27,150 nucleotides of DNA from an uncultured Flavobacteriales bacterium (GTDB lineage Bacteria; Bacteroidota; Bacteroidia; Flavobacteriales; BACL11): positions 1 through 27,150 of the forward strand of contig CATMIT010000009.1 of NCBI GenBank assembly GCA_950069165.1. The letters run 5' to 3'. This document shows, piece by piece, positions 1-7,752 of the stretch. A program made the position numbers and the translations under genes. The notes below the pieces were generated by a model. It saw only the letters and a program-made list of their open reading frames with translations, was not told the origin of the DNA and ran no database searches. How positions within the stretch are numbered: position 1 is the stretch's first letter; every line of letters starts with the position of its first letter.

Positions 1-673
1 GTCCTGAAAATAGAAATAAAAGAAATGCAATTGCCACTAAAATTCCACTAAATACAAATTTGGTTATTAAAAGAGTAACAATAAAAAGTATGCATACAAC
101 AAGACCTAAAATCAAGATATTTCCAGAGAGTCCTTCACGGTAAAGCAAAAGAATTAAGGAAAGAAAAACAAGGGCTGTTCCTAAATCGTTTTGTAAAATA
201 ATAAGTAGCATTGGCACTAAGATAATAATGAAACTCTTTAGTTTTGTGGAGAATGCCTGCATTTTTATGTTATGTGTATTTAAGTATTTTGCAAGTGCTA
301 ATATGGTAATGAATTTTGCGAATTCTGATGGTTGAAATTTATAATTTCCTATATTAAACCATGATGTGGCACCGGCTGTTTGTTCTCCTGTAATCAATAA
401 AATAATCAATAGAATGATAATTCCCCCATATAAGATATTGGAAAATGCTTCAATGAATTTCCAATCGATTATTAGAATAATAAAGGCAACAAATAAGGAA
501 ATTGTAATAAAAATTAATTGCTTCCCATGTCTTTGTGAAAAATCTAAAAGAAGAGTTTGGTCATCATTATATTGTGAGGCATAAATATTTATCCATCCAA
601 AAAATAGTAGCAACAAATACATGGATACAATTGTCCAATCTACATTTCCAAATATTCTTTTTGCCCTTCTCAT
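1..673 (-). CDS. rodA: Rod-shape-determining protein RodA (SEDS peptidoglycan glycosyltransferase), C-terminus cut by window edge
   Basis: Reading the minus strand from the ATG at 673 gives 224 complete codons with no stop before the window edge, beginning MRRAKRIFGNVDWTI. The frame has several hydrophobic membrane segments and carries the RodA/FtsW hallmarks QPSEFAKF and QNDLGTAL. By family knowledge this is the SEDS polymerase that pairs with PBP2 to build lateral-wall peptidoglycan in the inner membrane. The start overlaps the mrdA stop as ATGA, so the two genes are probably translationally coupled, and the last position in the mreBCD-mrdA-rodA operon supports RodA over FtsW. About half of a normal RodA is present; the rest, including the catalytic Asp loop, lies outside the window. 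Confidence 0.93.
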   Translation of the reverse strand, partial: MRRAKRIFGNVDWTIVSMYLLLLFFGWINIYASQYNDDQTLLLDFSQRHGKQLIFITISLFVAFIILIIDWKFIEAFSNILYGGIIILLIILLITGEQTAGATSWFNIGNYKFQPSEFAKFITILALAKYLNTHNIKMQAFSTKLKSFIIILVPMLLIILQNDLGTALVFLSLILLLYREGLSGNILILGLVVCILFIVTLLITKFVFSGILVAIAFLLFLFSG

Positions 674-2496
674 TGGGTTGCTATTAAGTTTCCTTTTAGT
701 ATAAACTCTTCTAAATACAAATTACTTATTTCATTTCTTAAATATTTTTCAATCATAAGTGTTGCTATTGGAGCAGCCCAGGTTGAGCCCCATCCTCCAT
801 TTTCAACATATACTGCAATAGCAATTTTTGGATTATCTTTTGGAGCAAAAGCAATAAAAATGGAATGGTCCTCTGCATTTCCAGAAGTATTTTGTGCTGT
901 ACCAGTTTTTCCGCAAATATCCAAATCTTCTACGCTACAATTTTTAGCAGTACCATCTTCATCTTCCAAAACCATTTGCATCCCATTAATAATACTTCCA
1001 AAATGAATAGGGTCAATTGTAGTGTATTTTTTCTTTATGAATTGCTCATCCCTTATATTTTCCTCTCCAATTTGTTTTACAATATGAGGGGTGAAATAAT
1101 ACCCTCTGTTTGCAATAATTGCTGTAATGTTTGCCATCTGAATTGGAGTGAGTAGAAGTTCGCCCTGTCCAATGGAAAGCGATAAAACGGTACTTGCGTT
1201 CCAATGAGTTTTTCCATAAATATTATCGTAAAAATCTGTTTTAGGAAGAAGTCCTTTTTTCCCTGAAGTAAAGTCATTATTCATCCATTGTCCAACCCCA
1301 AAACTTGCTATATGATTATACCAAGTATTATAAGCAATTTCTGTGTTTTGATATTTATCAAAAAAGCTTTGAAACACATTACAGAAATATGCATTACAAG
1401 ATATTGCAATTGCTTTTTTCAAGCTAAGCGGTGAGCTATGTTCATGGCAAGCCACCATCTTATCGTTTCCGTACTGAAAACTGCCAATACAGCTATAATT
1501 AGAATAAATTTTGAGTGTTTTTTCTTGTAAAGCGATTAACCCGTTAATCAGTTTGAAAGTGGATCCTGGCGCATATTGCCCCAAAAGGGCTCGGTTAAAT
1601 AAGGGTTTATTTTCATTTAATAATAATTGATTGAAATTATATGACCGATTTCGCCCAGTTAAAGCGTTAGGATTAAAAGTAGGAGAAGACACCAATGTTA
1701 GAATTTCACCAGTTGAGGGCTCAATTGCAACTATACTCCCAATTTTATTTTGCATTAAACGCTCGCCATATTTTTGTAAATCAGCATCAATAGTAGTTGT
1801 GATATTTGCTCCTGAAACGGCATTTGTGTCGTATCTTCCTTCATTAAATTTTCCTTTTTTTCTGTTATGAACATCCACCAAAACCAATTCCATTCCTTTT
1901 TCTCCCCTTAATAATTGTTCGCAGGCCACTTCCACTCCACTTATTCCAATCAAATCTCCACTTGTATAATAGTTATCATCTAAAATATTTTTATTATTCA
2001 CCTCTCCTAAATAACCCATAACATTTGAGGCTGTATTTATAGGATACTTTCTGGTACTTCTTGTTCTAACAAAAAAGCCTTTGAACTTATATAGCATCTC
2101 TTGTAATGTAGCAAAGGTTTTTGCATCAATCTTTTTTACAAATACACTTTCTTTATACTTTGAATATTTTTTTGCTGTTCTTATTTTTTCAGAATATTCT
2201 TCTAATGAAATTTTTAACAAATTGATTAGCAAAGTAGAATCGATATCCTCTTTAACTTCCCTTGGTACAATCATCAAGTCGTATGAGGCCTCATTATAAG
2301 CCAAAAGCTGATTGTTTCTATCATATAACAATCCTCTTCCAGGATACTTCACATCATATCGTAATACATTATTTTTTGCTGAAAATTTATATTTATCATT
2401 TACAACTTGTATGTAGAAAAGCTTGCACAGAAAAACCAATGCAATAAAAATAAAAATTCCTTTTACAATAAATTTTCTGTTATTGTGGACTTTCAT
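670..2496 (-). CDS. mrdA: Penicillin-binding protein 2 (class B PBP, elongasome transpeptidase)
   Basis: The 608-aa product has an N-terminal membrane anchor (about residues 11-27), a PBP dimerisation domain, and a transpeptidase domain. All three active-site motifs are visible: S312-T-F-K315 with the nucleophilic serine, S366-C-N368, and K530-T-G532. By family knowledge it cross-links lateral-wall peptidoglycan in the periplasm and works with RodA and MreBCD. Its start shares ATGA with the mreD stop and its stop shares ATGA with the rodA start, so it is embedded in a tightly coupled operon. Length is normal for bacterial PBP2. The neighbours make PBP2 much more likely than the division enzyme PBP3/FtsI. 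Confidence 0.95.
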   Translation of the reverse strand: MKVHNNRKFIVKGIFIFIALVFLCKLFYIQVVNDKYKFSAKNNVLRYDVKYPGRGLLYDRNNQLLAYNEASYDLMIVPREVKEDIDSTLLINLLKISLEEYSEKIRTAKKYSKYKESVFVKKIDAKTFATLQEMLYKFKGFFVRTRSTRKYPINTASNVMGYLGEVNNKNILDDNYYTSGDLIGISGVEVACEQLLRGEKGMELVLVDVHNRKKGKFNEGRYDTNAVSGANITTTIDADLQKYGERLMQNKIGSIVAIEPSTGEILTLVSSPTFNPNALTGRNRSYNFNQLLLNENKPLFNRALLGQYAPGSTFKLINGLIALQEKTLKIYSNYSCIGSFQYGNDKMVACHEHSSPLSLKKAIAISCNAYFCNVFQSFFDKYQNTEIAYNTWYNHIASFGVGQWMNNDFTSGKKGLLPKTDFYDNIYGKTHWNASTVLSLSIGQGELLLTPIQMANITAIIANRGYYFTPHIVKQIGEENIRDEQFIKKKYTTIDPIHFGSIINGMQMVLEDEDGTAKNCSVEDLDICGKTGTAQNTSGNAEDHSIFIAFAPKDNPKIAIAVYVENGGWGSTWAAPIATLMIEKYLRNEISNLYLEEFILKGNLIATQ

Positions 2497-3011
2497 TTTC
2501 GCCTATCAGAATTAAAGAAAAAGAACTGGCAAACAAGGATAATTACAAATGTTATAAAACTACTTAGCGCTATTTTACCAATAATATCTATAAATGTTGC
2601 TAGTTTAAAATGAGCTAATAAAAACAAAATTGTATGATGAATAAAAATCAACATAAATGCAAATACAGAAAACATTTTAAAACCTAATTTTTGCAAAAAT
2701 AAGTCCTGCTCTGCGCTTATTGTATTTTTAGGAATAATAATCCGTTCAAAAGCAGGCTTTAAAAAAGCAATCATTACACAAGCGGTGGAATGAAAGCCGA
2801 TAGACCCTTCAAAAACATCAAGAAAAACCCCTAATAAAAATGCAAAAGTAAGCAAGAACCATCTAGGTGTTATTTGGGGCAAACAAATAATCAGCATGAT
2901 ATAAAAATAAGGATTGATGTAGCCGTTAAACAATACTTGATTTAGTATATAAACCTGAATAAAGATAAAAATGGGCGTTAGCCAAAAATATTTATAAAGT
3001 TGTTTAATCAT
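2493..3011 (-). CDS. mreD: Rod shape-determining membrane protein MreD
   Basis: The 172-aa product is almost entirely hydrophobic with about five membrane segments and a short charged tail (NSDRRK). MreD sequences are poorly conserved, so the call rests on size, hydrophobic profile and position between mreC and mrdA. It is an inner-membrane part of the elongasome, linking cytoplasmic MreB and periplasmic MreC to the wall synthases. Its first 8 bases overlap the end of mreC (3004-3011), and its TGA stop overlaps the mrdA ATG. Co-translation is therefore likely and no separate promoter is expected. Confidence 0.87.
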   Translation of the reverse strand: MIKQLYKYFWLTPIFIFIQVYILNQVLFNGYINPYFYIMLIICLPQITPRWFLLTFAFLLGVFLDVFEGSIGFHSTACVMIAFLKPAFERIIIPKNTISAEQDLFLQKLGFKMFSVFAFMLIFIHHTILFLLAHFKLATFIDIIGKIALSSFITFVIILVCQFFFFNSDRRK

Positions 3012-3819
3012 CTTTTGCGTTTAATTCCAACAACTCTTTTTCATCTTTAATTAGCGATTCAGCAACATATACATAATGGATTCGATTTAAATCCTCAAAG
3101 AATTGAATTTGAATTTTATAAAAATTATCCCCTGGAATTTTTTGGAAGGAAATCACCTTACCAATTATTATTCCATCCGGAAAAATTGCAGAATTACCAC
3201 TGCTTATAATGGTATCTCCAATATTTAAATTTGCATGATTTGGAATATCGTCAATAGTAGTTTTTCTGTAATCAAACCCACTCCAGAGCATTCTCCCTAA
3301 AAACATTTCATTTTTTAACCTTACACTAATGCTTGATTTTTGATGTAGAACAGAAATTACTAGTGAAAATCTATCGGAGACAGAATGAATAATGCCTATA
3401 ACTCCATTTTCTGTAATCACACCCATTCCTTCTTTTATGCCATGGCGCGTACCTTTATTGAGCGTTAGATAATTATTGCTTTTATGAACTGAATTATTTA
3501 TAACTCTTGCCGATTGATATTTGAATAAAGTGGCTTCAAAAATTAAAGAATCATTGCTCAAAATACTTTGTTTTTCTAAAAGCGAATGCAATTTTGCATT
3601 TTCATCAGCCAAGAATTTGTTAGTTTGTTTAAGCTTGAAAAAATCAGAAATATTAGACAGTCCAGCATGTAAACTTCCAACATACTTTTGACTGAAAGCG
3701 TTTATTTTATTTCCCTGATAGTGGTTGTTAGTAGCTAAAAGAAAAACAGAAAAACCTTCTATAAGAAGGAATAAAAGTATGAAATGATATTTTTTTACAA
3801 ACCGAATTAGGTTGTACAT
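3004..3819 (-). CDS. mreC: Rod shape-determining protein MreC
   Basis: The 271-aa product has a short basic N-terminus, one signal-anchor helix (about residues 12-30), a coiled-coil stretch (about 60-90, with LADENAKLHSLLEKQ), and the beta-rich MreC domain. Readable MreC-type segments include LNKGTRHGIKEGMGVITENG, GVIGIIHSVSDRFSLV and IISSGNSAIFPDGIIIGKV. The protein is expected in the periplasm, anchored in the inner membrane, where it activates PBP2-RodA. It sits 13 bases after mreB and overlaps mreD by 8 bases. The ATG at 3819 leaves the anchor helix intact. Length is typical for Bacteroidota MreC. Confidence 0.93.
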   Translation of the reverse strand: MYNLIRFVKKYHFILLFLLIEGFSVFLLATNNHYQGNKINAFSQKYVGSLHAGLSNISDFFKLKQTNKFLADENAKLHSLLEKQSILSNDSLIFEATLFKYQSARVINNSVHKSNNYLTLNKGTRHGIKEGMGVITENGVIGIIHSVSDRFSLVISVLHQKSSISVRLKNEMFLGRMLWSGFDYRKTTIDDIPNHANLNIGDTIISSGNSAIFPDGIIIGKVISFQKIPGDNFYKIQIQFFEDLNRIHYVYVAESLIKDEKELLELNAKDD

Positions 3820-3832
3820 ACATCAACCAATT

Positions 3833-4855
3833 TTATTTTAGTAAAAAAGGAAATTTCTCAATATTCTTTAAGGCAATTCCCGTTCCTCTGGCAACTGCTC
3901 TTAGCGGATCCTCTGCAACATAAACAGGTAATTTAGTTTTCAGAGAGATTCTTTTGTCAAGCCCTCTGAGCATTGAACCGCCACCGGTCAAGTAAAGTCC
4001 TGTATTGTAGATGTCAGCTGAAAGTTCAGGCGGTGTTTTAAAAAGGGCACTCATTATTGCCTCTTCAATTTGCTCAATAGAATTGTTCATTGCTGCAGCT
4101 ATTTCTTTGTAAGTAACCACAATTTCTTTTGGTATTCCTGTCATTAAATCTCTACCATGAACAGGATAATTAGCGGGTGGTTCATCCAATTCGGTAAGTG
4201 CTGAACCCACATTTATCTTTACCCTTTCAGCAGTAGTGTCGCCAATTGCAATATTGTGCCTTGTTTTCATGTAATTTTTGATATTGTCGGTAAATTCATC
4301 ACCAGCAATTCTGATTGATTTTTCGGTAACAATTCCTCCTAATGAGATAACAGCAATTTCAGTTGTTCCACCTCCAATATCAATCACCATATTTCCATTG
4401 GGTTCCAATACATCAATGCCTATTCCAATTGCAGCCGCCATTGGTTCATGAATCAAAAAAACCTCTTTCGCTCCGGCATGTTCAGCTGAATCAATTACAG
4501 CTCTTTTTTCTACTTCCGTTACCCCAGATGGAATACAAATAACCATTTTAAGTGAAGGAGAAAACAAAGATCTTTTTCTTGGAATCATTTTTATAAACCC
4601 TCTTATCATTTGTTCTGAAGATTGAAAATCCGCAATCACTCCATCCTTTAAAGGACGAATAGTTTCAATATTTTTATGCGTTTTTCCTTGCATTTGTTGT
4701 GCTTTTGTTCCAATGGCGACAATCTCATTGGTTTGAATATCTCTTGCAACAATAGATGGCTCATCAACCACTATCTTATCCTTGTGGATAATTAGAGTAT
4801 TAGCGGTGCCAAGGTCAATTGCTATTTCTTCTGTCATAAAATCAAAAAAGCCCAT
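3833..4855 (-). CDS. mreB: Rod shape-determining actin homolog MreB
   Basis: The 340-aa product carries the actin-fold nucleotide-binding motifs of MreB: DLGTANT at residues 14-20 (phosphate 1), VIDIGGGTTEIAV near the middle (phosphate 2), and LTGGGSMLRGL near the C-terminus (adenosine motif). The N-terminus MGFFDFMTEE resembles the membrane-proximal leader of MreB proteins. It polymerises under the inner membrane and directs the elongation machinery. The gene begins 11 bases after the purH stop and no TAnnTTTG box is visible in that gap, so it is probably transcribed with purH. Length and motif order are normal. Confidence 0.97.
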   Translation of the reverse strand: MGFFDFMTEEIAIDLGTANTLIIHKDKIVVDEPSIVARDIQTNEIVAIGTKAQQMQGKTHKNIETIRPLKDGVIADFQSSEQMIRGFIKMIPRKRSLFSPSLKMVICIPSGVTEVEKRAVIDSAEHAGAKEVFLIHEPMAAAIGIGIDVLEPNGNMVIDIGGGTTEIAVISLGGIVTEKSIRIAGDEFTDNIKNYMKTRHNIAIGDTTAERVKINVGSALTELDEPPANYPVHGRDLMTGIPKEIVVTYKEIAAAMNNSIEQIEEAIMSALFKTPPELSADIYNTGLYLTGGGSMLRGLDKRISLKTKLPVYVAEDPLRAVARGTGIALKNIEKFPFLLK

Positions 4856-4866
4856 AGTTTTATTTT

Positions 4867-6384
4867 TTAGTGTTTAAAATGTCTTATCCCTGTCATCACC
4901 ATACTCATGTTATTTGCATTACAATAGTCAATGGAGAGCTGGTCTTTTATTGATCCTCCTGGTTGAATAACTGTTTTTATTCCAGCATTATTTGCCAGTT
5001 CCACACAATCGGGGAATGGGAAGAAAGCATCAGAAGCCATAACCGCTCCATTTAAATCAAATCCAAAGTTATTGGCTTTTACCACCGCTTGTTTTAAGGC
5101 GTCAACCCTTGAAGTTTGCCCAACTCCACTAGCCAATAATTGTTTATTCTTAGCAAAAACAAGAGTATTCGATTTAGTGTGTTTGCAAACCTTTGATGCA
5201 AATTCAAGATCGATAAATTGCTTATCAGTTGGTGTAGTTTTAGTTGCTATTTTCATCTCCGATACGCTATCAGTTTTCACATCTTTTTCCTGATACAAAA
5301 CCCCATTTAAAGCAGTACGAAACTGAATATTAGGCAATGTAATTTCTTTTTGAACTAATACAATTCTATTCTTTTTTTGACAAAGAATTTTGAGGGCGTC
5401 CTCATTGTATGAGGGAGCGACAATAACTTCAAAAAACAACTTGCTAATTTCATTTGCCGTTTCTAAATCCACCTCACGATTTGTAATTATTACTCCGCCA
5501 AATGCTGAAACTGGATCTCCTGCAAGTGCGTCTTTCCAAGCGTCAATCAACTTTGTTCTACTTGCAAGTCCACAAGCATTATTGTGTTTCAGAACTACAA
5601 AAGTACATTCGTTAAATTCTGATATCAAGTTCACAGCCGCATCAACATCTAAAAGATTATTGTAGGATAATTCTTTTCCATTTTTTTGCTCAAATAAATC
5701 ATCAATCTTCCCAAAAAATATTCCTTTCTGATGGGGATTCTCTCCATAACGCAATTTCTTTTTCTTTCGTATACTTTGCTTGAAAACATCATCATTATTG
5801 CTGAAATAATGGAAAATAGCAGTATCATAATGTGATGAAATATTAAAAGCAGTAGTAGCAAACTCTTTCCTTTGTGATAATGTTGTGCTTTTACCTTGTT
5901 CCAAAATTTTCAACAATTCATCATACTGACTCATTTCTGAAACAATAACTACATCCTTATAATTTTTTGCAGCTGCCCGAATTAGTGAAATTCCACCAAT
6001 ATCAATTTTTTCAATAATCTCCTTATTATCAGTAGTAGATGCAATCGTTTTTTCAAAAGGGTAGAGGTCCACTATTACTAAATCGAATTCTGGAATGTCA
6101 TATTCTGCCAATTGTAACTGGTCATTTTCTTCTTCTCTTCTTGCCAAAATGCCGCCAAAAACTTTTGGGTGAAGCGTTTTTACTCGCCCACTTAATATGG
6201 AAGGGTAGGAGGTTAAATCTTCCACTTTATTTACGCTTACCCCTTTATCTTCAATAAATTTCTGAGTTCCTCCTGTTGAGTAAATATTTACGCCAAGCTG
6301 TTTTAATTTTTGTGCAATCGCGCCCAATCCATCTTTATGGAATACTGAAATAAGAGCGTTTTTTATGATTATTTCTCCTGTCAT
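4867..6384 (-). CDS. purH: Bifunctional AICAR transformylase / IMP cyclohydrolase PurH
   Basis: The 505-aa product joins an N-terminal IMP cyclohydrolase (MGS-like) domain (ALISVFHKDGL, YSTGGTQKFI, SGRVKTLHPKVFGGILARR) to a C-terminal AICAR formyltransferase domain (LRYGENPHQ, VLKHNNACGLA with the catalytic Lys-His pair, ASDAFFPFPD). It catalyses the last two steps of de novo IMP synthesis in the cytosol. The open frame extends to 6417, but the ATG at 6384 (MTGEIIIKNAL) gives the usual PurH N-terminus and length. A weak box, TAGGATTTG, lies upstream on the minus strand at 6412-6404. Linkage to mreB suggests the first gene of the wall operon is a purine gene. Confidence 0.96.
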   Translation of the reverse strand: MTGEIIIKNALISVFHKDGLGAIAQKLKQLGVNIYSTGGTQKFIEDKGVSVNKVEDLTSYPSILSGRVKTLHPKVFGGILARREEENDQLQLAEYDIPEFDLVIVDLYPFEKTIASTTDNKEIIEKIDIGGISLIRAAAKNYKDVVIVSEMSQYDELLKILEQGKSTTLSQRKEFATTAFNISSHYDTAIFHYFSNNDDVFKQSIRKKKKLRYGENPHQKGIFFGKIDDLFEQKNGKELSYNNLLDVDAAVNLISEFNECTFVVLKHNNACGLASRTKLIDAWKDALAGDPVSAFGGVIITNREVDLETANEISKLFFEVIVAPSYNEDALKILCQKKNRIVLVQKEITLPNIQFRTALNGVLYQEKDVKTDSVSEMKIATKTTPTDKQFIDLEFASKVCKHTKSNTLVFAKNKQLLASGVGQTSRVDALKQAVVKANNFGFDLNGAVMASDAFFPFPDCVELANNAGIKTVIQPGGSIKDQLSIDYCNANNMSMVMTGIRHFKH

Positions 6385-6469
6385 CTCTAAGTGCAATTTT
6401 ACCCAAATCCTATTCAATATTCAAGTATAAATATGCAAAATATCAGAAGTGTTAATAACTTTTACACAA

Positions 6470-6501
6470 TTGTTAACTCACTCAAAAATTTTGTAAATTT
6501 G
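6470..6501 (+). promoter_or_regulatory. Bacteroidota-type promoter for the MacB-like permease gene
   Basis: TTG at 6470-6472 is followed after 21 bases by TAAATTTG at 6494-6501, an exact TAnnTTTG match. The ATG at 6520 lies 19 bases beyond the box. The open frame reaches back to 6391, but that would put the promoter inside the gene, so this site argues for the 6520 start. It is inferred from consensus only. Confidence 0.6.
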
Positions 6502-6519
6502 AACTTTTTAAAACCATCT

Positions 6520-7752
6520 ATGTATATTAGACTTTTTTCGGAAGCAGTACGTTTTTCCTGGCAAGCAATTGTAAATAATCGATTGAGAACCTTTCTGTCG
6601 TTATTAGGAGTAACCATAGGGATTGTTGCTATTATTTCTGTTTTTACTATTGTTGATGCACTGGAGAAAAATGTGCGTGATAGTGTGGAATCCTTAGGCG
6701 AAAATGTGGTGTATATTCAAAAATGGCCATGGGGGGGGTCGGGCGAATACCAATGGTGGAAATATTTTAAAAGACCAAAAGTTACTTATAAGGAATTCAA
6801 ACAAATAAAAGAAAGATGTACAAATTCTAATTCTATTGCCTTTCTTTTTGAAGGCCGAAGAACAGTAAAAAACGGAAATAATGTTTTGGAAAATGTAGAG
6901 ATTAGCGGAATCACTTATGAGTTTCCTCAAATATTGTCTTTCAATATGGAAAAGGGAAGATTTTTCACCCAAAGCGAAATGAATTCTGGAAAAAACTTTG
7001 TTTTAATTGGGCATAATGTGGCAGAAGCTCTTTTCGATTTTAATCCTGTCGGAGAAACAATCAAGATTTCTGGCATAAATGCAAAAGTAATTGGACTTAT
7101 TGAAAAGCAGGGAGAAAGTATCACAGGAAACTCACAAGATAATGGAGTCTTGTGTTCCTACTGGTTTGCAAAAAGATTTATAAACGAAAGAATAAGCAAC
7201 CCCATAATTATGGTAAGCGCGCTTGAAGGGGTAAGCAATGAAGAATTGAAAAATGAAATAAGAGGAATTATGCGCACCATAAGAAGAGTTCGCCCTATGG
7301 AAGATGATAATTTTTCCATGAATGAAGTGAGTTTAATTAAACAAGGATTGGACGAATTATTTTCTGTTATTGGAATTGCAGGTTGGATTATAGGTGGTTT
7401 TTCCATTTTGGTTGGGGGTTTCGGAATTGCAAATATTATGTTTGTTTCGGTAAAAGAGAGAACTAAAATTATTGGCATCCAAAAAGCATTGGGCGCAAAA
7501 AATATTTTTATTCTTCTTCAATTTCTTTTTGAATCTATCTTTTTGTGTGTGTTAGGAGGAGTTTTTGGATTAGCCATTGTTTGGGCTTTAGCTACTGTTG
7601 CAGGAAAAATGCTCGATTTTAATTTGAATTTAACAACTCAAAATATTGTTCTTGGGCTTTCCGTTTCCGCAATAATTGGTGTGATAAGTGGTATTATTCC
7701 TGCCTTTTCGGCATCACGGTTGGATCCTGTTGAGGCGATTCGTTCCAATTAA
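6520..7752 (+). CDS. MacB/FtsX-type ABC transporter permease
   Basis: From ATG 6520 the product is 410 aa with the MacB layout: an N-terminal helix (about residues 22-48, RTFLSLLGVTIGIVAIISVF), a large periplasmic MacB-PCD domain, and a C-terminal FtsX domain with three helices. That domain includes VGGFGIANIMFVSVKERTK and IGIQKALGAK, and the protein ends SRLDPVEAIRSN. By family knowledge such permeases couple a cytoplasmic ATPase to periplasmic work (export of peptides, lipoproteins or drugs). No ATP-binding protein or membrane-fusion partner is encoded nearby, so substrate and partner are unknown. The last 59 bases overlap the 3' end of mfd on the other strand. A run of eight G occurs inside the gene at 6731-6738. 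Confidence 0.88.
   Translation: MYIRLFSEAVRFSWQAIVNNRLRTFLSLLGVTIGIVAIISVFTIVDALEKNVRDSVESLGENVVYIQKWPWGGSGEYQWWKYFKRPKVTYKEFKQIKERCTNSNSIAFLFEGRRTVKNGNNVLENVEISGITYEFPQILSFNMEKGRFFTQSEMNSGKNFVLIGHNVAEALFDFNPVGETIKISGINAKVIGLIEKQGESITGNSQDNGVLCSYWFAKRFINERISNPIIMVSALEGVSNEELKNEIRGIMRTIRRVRPMEDDNFSMNEVSLIKQGLDELFSVIGIAGWIIGGFSILVGGFGIANIMFVSVKERTKIIGIQKALGAKNIFILLQFLFESIFLCVLGGVFGLAIVWALATVAGKMLDFNLNLTTQNIVLGLSVSAIIGVISGIIPAFSASRLDPVEAIRSN

Noticed and set aside
6404..6438. Possible purH promoter, minus-strand TTG then TAGGATTTG
   Set aside because: The box has three bases instead of two between TA and TTTG and the spacing is long; too weak to list.
6391..6519. 43-residue N-terminal extension of the MacB-like permease
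   Set aside because: It overlaps the purH start and the promoter at 6470-6501; the family begins at MYIRLFSEAVRFSW.
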